Origin: an uncultured bacterium
Lineage (GTDB): Bacteria; Patescibacteria; ABY1; SG8-24; 2-12-FULL-60-25
NCBI GenBank assembly: GCA_937863195.1
Contig: CALMET010000019.1
Location: forward strand, 1-8,708
DNA length: 8,708 nt
Direction of reading: 5' to 3'
Part shown: positions 1-5,328 of the stretch, in pieces
How positions within the stretch are numbered: position 1 is the stretch's first letter
Layout: each line of letters starts with the position of its first letter
Notes under the pieces: generated by a model
What the model saw: the letters and a program-made list of their open reading frames with translations, nothing else
What the model was told of the DNA's origin: nothing
The model's database searches: none
Made by a program: the position numbers and the translations under genes

Positions 1-1689
1 GCTTTGCGAGACTTCGGGGCCCATGTCACTCGCGAGGGCATTGAGCTTTATGAATCCATGCTAACTTCAAAACAAGCAGATGGTATCCCTGAAGAAGCTC
101 GTATCCTTGGTATCGAGCACCCTGGTTCAGATGGCCTCGAATCTCTCCGTGCTCGCTTTCGTGAAGAAGTCTTCGCTTTCATTCGCAAAGAAGAAATTCA
201 TGAAGGCATTGCTGATATGCCGGTTTTTACAAGCTTTCTCAAAAAACAAATTCGTTTTGAGGGTTCGCAATTCGGACAACATGGTGATGATGAGTTTTTG
301 AAAACGTTGGATATAGTACGACATAACCAAGAAGCTGGCCTCACCAGAACCCATTTTGCCTACCAGAACGCCTTTCTCGATATTCCGACAGCATCCACCG
401 AAACTGCCAAAGTCGTTCAAGAACCAGAAGCTATTGATGGTGTAAAAACGGTGGCTACCGCCATAGAGGGCGCTCAATTTCTCGCCGCTCAACTTCGTGA
501 CCCCGCTACGCGCCCCGCCGCCCTTGAACGCATGCAATCAACGCTTGACGCGTCACTTGGTAACGCTGTCACCAATCTCTCTTCCTTCGTTAACAAAGAG
601 CGCGAACGCATCTCCGCTTCAACCGAGATGGATGACCGCCAGAAACAAGGTCGTCTCAAAGGCCTTGAAACCAAGCAACGTCTCATTGATGTCTTTGTCT
701 CATTTCAGGCCGAATCACTCAATGGCAGCATTGAACGTATCTTTGGTGATCAAACCAACCAAGAAACCTCGGTTGAAGCTCTTCGCGCTTTGCTTAAGCC
801 AGAAACCTTGGCAAAAGGCGAAGAAGCTCTTGATCCATATCGTGGTGCTGTTCGCATGTTGTTCTCTACGGTTTCTGTTTTGCGCTTGCCTGACGTTGAG
901 ATCCCTAAAGCTGATCAAGAAGAGGGTATCACCCGTGATCAAGCAAATACCTTGCTTAATCTCACTGACCATGTGCTTATTCAAGAAACGCTCGCTCTCG
1001 GTAAAGGTCAAGAAAAACCTCTCACCAAAGAAGAAAAAGAACTTCGTCATGCGGGTGAGCGTATTTTGCGTACCCCTCAAATCAAAAAGGCTTCTGAAGC
1101 CTTTGAACGCGCCATTCAAGCAGGTACCGAAACCCAGTCTATCGAAATCATCCCATCTAGAGGCACGCTTCTTGAGTTCTCAGGTCATATCAGCGATGCC
1201 TGCTGGGCAAGCAAATACAATATCGCCAAAGATTTTCCTAACATCACCTCACTTACTTTCGTACTCAAAGAAAAAGATGGGCAAGACAATCCTATCCCTC
1301 CTGATCCCATCAAAGACAAGCTTGTCGGATCTTGTCTTCTTATTGAAGCGGAGGATGCTCAAGATAACCCTGTACTCATCATGCGCGGCATGAATCCTCT
1401 CGAGAACACGATCAACCGTCTCATGCCAAAAGCCTTTGTCGATCAGCTCATGAGTTATGTCGAAGGTGTTGCCAAGAAGATGGGACGCAAAGTAGCGATT
1501 GTCGTTGATGAAGCATCACAGGCTTCAACGAATCGTCCGTCGATTGCGGGAGTATTGAAGCCTTTGCGTGACGGTGGCAAGCTATCGAGAATTGAAGTGC
1601 CAAACAATATACAGGGCAAAGCCGTCCATCCAACAAACTTTAATGGCTATGACATTAGCCAAAAGACGTATCAGTGGAAGAAGTGGTGA
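1..1689 (+). CDS. Large uncharacterised CPR-type protein, 5' end outside the window
   Basis: The frame is open from the first base, so the 561 residues counted from the TTG at 4 are only the C-terminal part of a longer protein. I do not recognise a named family. The visible protein is soluble, charged and mostly helical, with no membrane segment. Around residues 180-270 it is rich in Glu, Lys, Arg and Gln and probably forms long helices or a coiled coil. From about residue 375 it becomes alpha/beta in character: a GHISDACW segment (394-401), strands around SLTFVL, GSCLLIEAE (442-450), LIMRGMNP (about 459-466), and a helix followed by KVAIVVDEASQASTNRP. This layout loosely recalls a GNAT-like acyltransferase fold, and similar C-terminal regions occur in big CPR proteins; both points are from memory and unverified. 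The gene ends in tandem stops TGA TAG. It converges on the HD-domain gene 64 bp downstream. Confidence 0.8.
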   Translation, partial: ALRDFGAHVTREGIELYESMLTSKQADGIPEEARILGIEHPGSDGLESLRARFREEVFAFIRKEEIHEGIADMPVFTSFLKKQIRFEGSQFGQHGDDEFLKTLDIVRHNQEAGLTRTHFAYQNAFLDIPTASTETAKVVQEPEAIDGVKTVATAIEGAQFLAAQLRDPATRPAALERMQSTLDASLGNAVTNLSSFVNKERERISASTEMDDRQKQGRLKGLETKQRLIDVFVSFQAESLNGSIERIFGDQTNQETSVEALRALLKPETLAKGEEALDPYRGAVRMLFSTVSVLRLPDVEIPKADQEEGITRDQANTLLNLTDHVLIQETLALGKGQEKPLTKEEKELRHAGERILRTPQIKKASEAFERAIQAGTETQSIEIIPSRGTLLEFSGHISDACWASKYNIAKDFPNITSLTFVLKEKDGQDNPIPPDPIKDKLVGSCLLIEAEDAQDNPVLIMRGMNPLENTINRLMPKAFVDQLMSYVEGVAKKMGRKVAIVVDEASQASTNRPSIAGVLKPLRDGGKLSRIEVPNNIQGKAVHPTNFNGYDISQKTYQWKKW

Positions 1690-1757
1690 TAGAAAAAGCA
1701 CAGAAACTCGGGGTTCCTGTGCTTGATGAGCAGGCGTTTTTGAAGCGCGTGCGTTAG
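1659..1757 (+). pseudogene. BRCT / LigA C-terminal-like remnant
   Basis: In frame 3, between a stop at 1656 and a TAG at 1755, lies a 32-codon stretch ending in KAQKLGVPVLDEQAFLKRV. This closely resembles the last helix-strand-helix of the BRCT domain that ends NAD-dependent DNA ligases (typical pattern KAxxLGVPVLDExxFL). No plausible start codon or upstream part of a ligase exists in this frame: stops fall at 1641 and 1656, and the bases up to 1689 belong to the preceding gene in another frame. I read it as the leftover 3' end of a ligA or BRCT gene, displaced by the arrival or extension of the upstream gene. It could instead be a chance match of a short sequence, although agreement over about 19 residues makes that less likely. 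The same bases also form the terminator of the convergent gene. Confidence 0.45.
1693..1724 (-). terminator. Rho-independent terminator of the HD-domain gene
   Basis: Read on the minus strand, AAGCACAG (1724-1717) pairs with CTGTGCTT (1703-1696). The stem continues inward with one G-U pair and three more pairs around a 5-nt loop, giving 12 pairs, and is followed by a run of five T (1697-1693). On the plus strand the G-U position becomes an A-C mismatch and no T-run follows, so the signal is oriented for the minus-strand HD gene, which stops about 30 nt upstream of the stem. Confidence 0.8.
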
Positions 1758-2302
1758 CCCTCGAGGGGTGGCAGAATGCGTCGATCGAATTCGATGCGAG
1801 CACTGTAGTAGTCGCAGATGTGGAGCATGGCTCCTAAAGGACCGTTGACGCGCTGATCAGGGCGATAGTCGTCGCCTTCGCCATGCGCATATTTCAGCGC
1901 ATTGAGATGCTGGTCATTCAGGACGAATCCGAAGTGCTGGACGATCTCTTGGGTGAAGGCTTTGATTTCAGCCGGGTTATTGAAGACCCGTTGGGTGCCT
2001 TCGGGCTTGTCCACGTACTTCCAGGGCTTCTCGATGTCGTGAAGCAAGACAACGAGTACCAAGTCGCCAAAAGAGAAGGCGTGCTTCTTTCTTGAGTACC
2101 CGTAGACCGTTTGGCCGACCTCGATCATGCCGACCATGTGGTCGACATAGCCGCCAGGCCATGTTTGGTGGTTATGGGTTGACCCGGGCGAGAGGGCGAT
2201 GCGTTCGCCCTCGGCGAGCAAGAGGCGGCGCATAGCCGAGTGATTGGGTTCTTCGATGCGGTTGGTGTATTCGACCAAAAGAGCGATTCTGGGATGAAAC
2301 AT
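1754..2302 (-). CDS. HD-domain metal-dependent phosphohydrolase-like protein
   Basis: A soluble 182-aa protein with the spaced histidines and aspartates of the HD superfamily: a THNHQTWPGGYVDH segment (residues 42-55, probable first metal ligand H55), the defining H88-D89 pair in LLHDIEKPW, H140 in KYAHGEGDD, and D164 in HICDYYSAR. The superfamily uses one or two metal ions to hydrolyse phosphate esters of nucleotides, cyclic nucleotides or related substrates. The sequence does not show which substrate applies here, so no gene symbol is given. ATG at 2302 is chosen because a full Shine-Dalgarno GGAGGT lies 4 nt upstream (2312-2307). The gene has its own promoter inside the upstream terminator and a terminator downstream. 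Its stop codon overlaps the stop of the ligase-like remnant on the other strand. Similar short HD proteins also occur in phages, so a viral origin cannot be excluded. Confidence 0.8.
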   Translation of the reverse strand: MFHPRIALLVEYTNRIEEPNHSAMRRLLLAEGERIALSPGSTHNHQTWPGGYVDHMVGMIEVGQTVYGYSRKKHAFSFGDLVLVVLLHDIEKPWKYVDKPEGTQRVFNNPAEIKAFTQEIVQHFGFVLNDQHLNALKYAHGEGDDYRPDQRVNGPLGAMLHICDYYSARIEFDRRILPPLEG

Positions 2303-2306
2303 GATG

Positions 2307-2312
2307 ACCTCC
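2307..2312 (-). promoter_or_regulatory. Shine-Dalgarno site of the HD-domain gene
   Basis: The minus strand reads GGAGGT four bases before the ATG at 2302. It is the clearest Shine-Dalgarno sequence at any start in this window; most other genes here show weak or no Shine-Dalgarno signals. It fixes the start codon of the HD-domain gene. Confidence 0.75.
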
Positions 2313-2318
2313 GCCGGG

Positions 2319-2347
2319 ACTATAAAACCCCTCCACGATTTTGTGAA
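2319..2347 (-). promoter_or_regulatory. Candidate sigma-70-type promoter for the HD-domain gene
   Basis: On the minus strand TTCACA (2347-2342, five of six matches to TTGACA) is followed by a 17-nt spacer and TATAGT (2324-2319, five of six matches to TATAAT). Transcription would start near 2312, giving a leader of about ten bases that is little more than the Shine-Dalgarno site. The -35 box lies in the first arm and loop of the upstream gene's terminator hairpin, and the -10 box overlaps its T-rich tail. Confidence 0.6.
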
Positions 2348-2354
2348 GGGGTTT
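2321..2354 (-). terminator. Rho-independent terminator of the secreted-protein gene
   Basis: On the minus strand AAACCCCTTCAC (2354-2343) pairs with GTGGAGGGGTTT (2336-2325) around a 6-nt loop. That is 12 pairs including one G-U, followed by a T-rich tail (TTTTAT if the end of the stem is counted). On the plus strand the G-U becomes a C-A mismatch. It lies 55 nt past the stop of the secreted-protein gene and just before the HD-domain gene. Confidence 0.8.
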
Positions 2355-2368
2355 CTGCTAGGCTCGAA

Positions 2369-2405
2369 ATGACAAGGGTATTGTCATGTCGAATAACATG
2401 TGACA
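2369..2405. repeat. Overlapping inverted repeats between stop codon and terminator
   Basis: ATGACAA (2369-2375) and TTGTCAT (2381-2387) form a perfect 7-bp inverted repeat with a 5-nt loop. Part of the second arm can pair instead with ACATG (2396-2400) around a 6-nt loop, so the two hairpins exclude each other. They sit in the 3' untranslated region of the secreted-protein gene. The neighbouring CTCGAAATGACA is reminiscent of common bacterial intergenic repeats, but a single copy cannot prove that. Confidence 0.45.
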
Positions 2406-2408
2406 GGG

Positions 2409-3515
2409 CTACGGTGCCATTTCGGTTTCTAAGGTCTCGCCGAAGAGCTCAAAGGGCTCAGGAGTAGGTAATTGGCTCTCGAGATACGCCATGACATCTT
2501 GTATGGTCATGAACTCGGCTGGGGCCATAACCGGCGCACCGGAGTCTTTTTTGAGATTGATACCGCCTTTGACCGTGGTCTCGGTGGTGCCAACTTTTTT
2601 ACAGTTTTCTTTGGTGTAGCTGCTATTCCAGGTACATTCTTCTTTTGGTTCGGTGATTTTGGCGCTGAATTCGATGCGTTCAAATTGTTTCGTTGTCGTA
2701 TTGATATTTGCCGCGAGATAAACGCTTTTAACGGCAGCGAGTGATTTGACGTAGTCTTTATAGAGCTCGTTCAAACGCGTCGTTCTCATGGCACCAACAG
2801 GATAGTCTTTTTTCGCTTGTTTGACCTGTTCTTGGTAGAGAATGGTTGCAATGGCCGGATTCAAGCGACCAGTGAGGCGAATCATGTCTTGGCCCGCGGC
2901 GTTCTTCCATTTCTTTTCTTGGCGGACGGAGGTGATGAGTTGAGTTTTAGCGAGTGGGCCTTTATTGATGGCGTCATTCGCATTGTCACTATTTTTGATA
3001 CCGACTTCTTCGAGCAAGGATTGTTGGTCAAAAGGGACCGCAATCCATTTGCCGATGAGACCCGAATAGTCTACTTGGGATAATTCTTTTGCATATTCAA
3101 GCAAAGAGGCAGGGACCTTTGTCACGCGGATAAAGACACTGTCGCTCGTTTGCTTCCATTCAAAGGCGATAGGTTCATTGACCTCAAAAGGGAGGCCGAG
3201 GTCCATACCTGTGACTTTGAGCTTATTGAGCGAGAGCATGCCCTCAGATGTTTGAATATTTCCTACCGCTTGTGGCGTGCGAAGCGACATCGAGAGATTA
3301 ACGTTTCCCGATGATCCTTTGCGTTTTTTGTCTAAAAAGCGTTCGATGACGCCAATATCGATCGTTGCATCAGCGGCAACCGTTGATTGCGCGCTTGAGG
3401 TGCGAGCGAGTTGGTTAAACCATTGGGTTGGGGTGAGCGCCAAAGCCACCGTTGGTGAGAACAGTGAAACAGCGGTCATGATGGCCAAACCTGACTTATA
3501 AAATGTGTGTTTCAT
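2409..3515 (-). CDS. Secreted protein of unknown function with signal peptide
   Basis: The 368-aa product starts with a typical Sec signal peptide: Lys/His at the N-terminus, a hydrophobic core from about residue 9 to 25, and a likely signal peptidase I site after the ALA motif at 24-26. There is no lipobox cysteine, so it is not an obvious substrate of the Lgt encoded nearby. The mature part is polar and probably beta-rich with helical stretches (for example around 225-265). It contains a SGLIGKWIAV segment (151-160) of a kind seen in LolA/LppX-like extracytoplasmic proteins; that link is only an impression. Its only two cysteines (about 294 and 305) are close enough to form a disulfide. I do not recognise a family. 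The ATG at 3515 directly precedes the signal peptide. No Shine-Dalgarno is visible, but an extended -10 lies nine bases upstream, so the transcript may be nearly leaderless. Confidence 0.8.
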   Translation of the reverse strand: MKHTFYKSGLAIMTAVSLFSPTVALALTPTQWFNQLARTSSAQSTVAADATIDIGVIERFLDKKRKGSSGNVNLSMSLRTPQAVGNIQTSEGMLSLNKLKVTGMDLGLPFEVNEPIAFEWKQTSDSVFIRVTKVPASLLEYAKELSQVDYSGLIGKWIAVPFDQQSLLEEVGIKNSDNANDAINKGPLAKTQLITSVRQEKKWKNAAGQDMIRLTGRLNPAIATILYQEQVKQAKKDYPVGAMRTTRLNELYKDYVKSLAAVKSVYLAANINTTTKQFERIEFSAKITEPKEECTWNSSYTKENCKKVGTTETTVKGGINLKKDSGAPVMAPAEFMTIQDVMAYLESQLPTPEPFELFGETLETEMAP

Positions 3516-3524
3516 ACGCCGGCT

Positions 3525-3553
3525 AGGCTATCACGCAGTCTGCGCTTGAGCAA
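3525..3553 (-). promoter_or_regulatory. Candidate promoter of the secreted-protein gene
   Basis: On the minus strand TTGCTC (3553-3548), a 17-nt spacer and TAGCCT (3530-3525) preceded by the TGA of an extended -10 (3533-3531) end nine bases before the ATG. Matches to consensus are modest (about half in each hexamer). The support is the spacing, the TG element and the matching arrangement of the divergent gatC promoter. Confidence 0.35.
3534..3544. repeat. Small palindrome CGCAG-T-CTGCG in the divergent promoter region
   Basis: A perfect 5-bp inverted repeat around a central T lies in the spacer of the minus-strand promoter, just upstream of the plus-strand -35 box. It could be an operator half-site pair, but it is short and occurs once, so chance is quite possible. 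Confidence 0.3.
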
Positions 3554-3574
3554 TTGGGATTTACGTGGCATTCT
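3546..3574 (+). promoter_or_regulatory. Candidate promoter of the gatC operon
   Basis: TTGAGC (3546-3551), a 17-nt spacer and CATTCT (3569-3574), with TGG immediately before the -10 hexamer as in extended -10 promoters. The ATG of gatC begins eight bases after the -10, so the mRNA would be leaderless or nearly so, which fits the lack of a Shine-Dalgarno site. The -35 box overlaps that of the divergent gene. Confidence 0.4.
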
Positions 3575-3582
3575 GCGCCCAT

Positions 3583-3885
3583 ATGGCTCTCAATCGCAAT
3601 GACATTACCAGGCTCGCCGAATTGTCCCGCCTCGCCCTTACTGAAGAAGAAATGGCTCGTATGGAGCAAACCATCGATCCAATATTAAATTACGTTGGAC
3701 GCTTATCTGAGGTGAATACCGACGATGTGCCAGAAACCGAGGATACTGATGAGATCCGTGCCTTGCGCGGAGATGAAGCGATTCCGTCCACACAAACAAC
3801 ACATGACGGTATTATCGCAAACTTTCCTGATAAGAAGGATGGTCTTTTGCGTGCGCCTGCTGTTTTTGACAACCCAAAATCCTAA
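3583..3885 (+). CDS. gatC: Aspartyl/glutamyl-tRNA amidotransferase subunit C
   Basis: GatC is the small subunit of the GatCAB amidotransferase. It wraps around GatA and GatB and stabilises the complex, which converts Glu-tRNA(Gln) to Gln-tRNA(Gln) and/or Asp-tRNA(Asn) to Asn-tRNA(Asn) in the cytoplasm. The 100-aa protein has the family pattern: an N-terminal helix LNRNDITRLAELSRLALTEEE, a long second helix ending in ILNYVGRLSEVNTDDV, then RALRGDEA and a C-terminal FPDKKDGLLRAPAVFD segment. Length is normal for GatC. I chose the ATG at 3583 rather than the in-frame GTG at 3565, because the family begins at this methionine and the candidate promoter would transcribe from just before it. gatA follows after 15 nt. 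Confidence 0.95.
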   Translation: MALNRNDITRLAELSRLALTEEEMARMEQTIDPILNYVGRLSEVNTDDVPETEDTDEIRALRGDEAIPSTQTTHDGIIANFPDKKDGLLRAPAVFDNPKS

Positions 3886-3900
3886 TCACTGACGAATGCT

Positions 3901-5319
3901 ATGTACGAACTCATGACCCTCAAGCAAGCCGCTGATGCGCTTGCCAATAAAACCGTCACGTCGGTTGAACTCACACAATCGTATCTTGATCGCATTCGCG
4001 AAAAAGACGGCGATATTCACGCCTATCTCGAAGTATTTGAAGCGCATGCACTTGAACAAGCAAATGCTTCTGATGCGCGTCGTGCCGCAGGTAGCGCGCT
4101 TTCAGAAATTGATGGCATCCCGCTTGCGATCAAAGACAATATTTTGATTGAGGGCGAACATGCCACCGGCGGTTCAAAGATTTTGGATGGCTATGTCGCG
4201 CCTTATGACGCCACCGTCACGCAAAAACTCAAAGATGCCGGCGCGATTTTTCTTGGCCGTGTGAATATGGACGAATTTGCCATGGGTGGTTCAACCGAGC
4301 GTTCGGCTTATGGCATTACGCGCAATCCGGTTGATCTTGAGCGTGTGCCTGGAGGTTCATCTGGTGGCAGTGCGGCAGCGGTTGCTGGCGATCTTTGTAT
4401 TGCTGCCCTTGGTTCAGATACGGGCGGTTCTATTCGTCAGCCTGCGGCGTTTACCGGCATCGTCGGTTTGAAGCCGAGCTATGGCACCGTCTCGCGTTAT
4501 GGCTTGATGGCGATGGCCTCGTCACTTGATCAAATTGGTCCGATGACCAAGACGGTTGAAGATGCGGCGTTGCTTTATCAGATTATCCGCGGTGAGGATT
4601 ATCACGATCAAACGACGGTAAATACGCCGCCATTTCATTTTGAAAAACGCACCGACTTAAAAGGTATTCGCGTCGGCATCCCAAAACAAGCCTGGGGAGA
4701 GGGGATGACTGACGGCGTTCGCCAAGAATGCGGCAAGGCGCTCGAGACGCTCAAAGAACTTGGTGCTGAAATGGTTGAGATTGACTTGCCATATATGGAC
4801 GAAGCGCTCGCTGTTTATTATGTATTGATGCCTTGTGAGGTATCGGCGAATATCTCGCGCTTCGATGGTATTCGTTATGGCCAACGCGCACAGGGTTTGC
4901 CATTGATTGAAACCTACGGCCAGTCGCGTTTGCAAGGCTTGGGTGAAGAGGTGCGTCGTCGCGTCATGCTCGGTACCTATGCGCTTTCACGCGGTTACTA
5001 TGACGCGTATTATCGCAAGGCTCGCAAAGTCCAAACGCTCATTCGTCGCGCGTACAACAAGGCCTTCGAAGGCGTTGACGTGATTGTGACACCAACGACA
5101 CCGTCGCCAGCCTTTAAGATTGGTGAGAAGATCAATGATCCGCTCGCGATGTATCTTGAAGACGTTTATACGGTTGGCGTAAACGTTGCCGGTATCCCTG
5201 CAGTCTCGGTGCCATGTGGCAAAACCAATGGTTTACCCGTTGGTTTACAGTTTATTGGAGGGATGTTTAAAGACGACCAATTGCTCTCTATTGCGTCCGC
5301 ATTCGAATCCGCGCCATAA
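3901..5319 (+). CDS. gatA: Aspartyl/glutamyl-tRNA amidotransferase subunit A
   Basis: GatA is the glutaminase subunit of GatCAB: it releases ammonia from glutamine (or asparagine) and channels it to GatB. The 472-aa protein carries the complete amidase signature with a Ser-cisSer-Lys triad: K78 in PLAIKDN, cis-serine S153 in PGGSSGGSAAA, and nucleophile S177 in GSDTGGSIRQPA. Family segments follow, such as GLKPSYGTVSRYGL, SLDQIGPMTK, GVDVIVTPTTPSPAF and AGIPAVSVPCG. The length is slightly short for the family because the C-terminal helix ends early (SIASAFESAP). It follows gatC by 15 nt without a clear Shine-Dalgarno, and the next gene starts 9 nt after its stop. gatB is not in the window and must be elsewhere in the genome for a working complex. 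Confidence 0.97.
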   Translation: MYELMTLKQAADALANKTVTSVELTQSYLDRIREKDGDIHAYLEVFEAHALEQANASDARRAAGSALSEIDGIPLAIKDNILIEGEHATGGSKILDGYVAPYDATVTQKLKDAGAIFLGRVNMDEFAMGGSTERSAYGITRNPVDLERVPGGSSGGSAAAVAGDLCIAALGSDTGGSIRQPAAFTGIVGLKPSYGTVSRYGLMAMASSLDQIGPMTKTVEDAALLYQIIRGEDYHDQTTVNTPPFHFEKRTDLKGIRVGIPKQAWGEGMTDGVRQECGKALETLKELGAEMVEIDLPYMDEALAVYYVLMPCEVSANISRFDGIRYGQRAQGLPLIETYGQSRLQGLGEEVRRRVMLGTYALSRGYYDAYYRKARKVQTLIRRAYNKAFEGVDVIVTPTTPSPAFKIGEKINDPLAMYLEDVYTVGVNVAGIPAVSVPCGKTNGLPVGLQFIGGMFKDDQLLSIASAFESAP

Positions 5320-5325
5320 TGCGGA
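5296..5325 (+). promoter_or_regulatory. Inverted repeat over the gatA stop, just before the next start codon
   Basis: TCCGCATT (5296-5303) and AATGCGGA (5318-5325) are perfect 8-bp complements with a 14-nt loop. The second arm overlaps the gatA stop codon and ends three bases before the ATG at 5329, so the hairpin would occupy the ribosome landing site of the downstream gene until a ribosome finishing gatA opens it. A role in translational coupling is inferred. Confidence 0.45.
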
Positions 5326-5328
5326 TAT

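Noticed and set aside
497..1393. A 298-codon open frame in frame 2 inside the large left gene
   Set aside because: Its translation is rich in Lys, Ser, Leu and Pro with no domain-like pattern, whereas the frame-1 protein has clear amino-acid structure and continues on both sides. It is a by-product of the real gene's codon use.
1758..1767. Perfect 10-bp palindrome CCCTCGAGGG
   Set aside because: It falls in the last codons of the HD-domain protein (Pro-Leu-Glu-Gly), lacks a loop or T-run, and is short enough to be chance.
3565..3582. GTG at 3565 as the start of gatC
   Set aside because: The extra six residues do not fit the GatC family N-terminus, and the candidate -10 box lies inside this stretch. 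The ATG at 3583 fits better.
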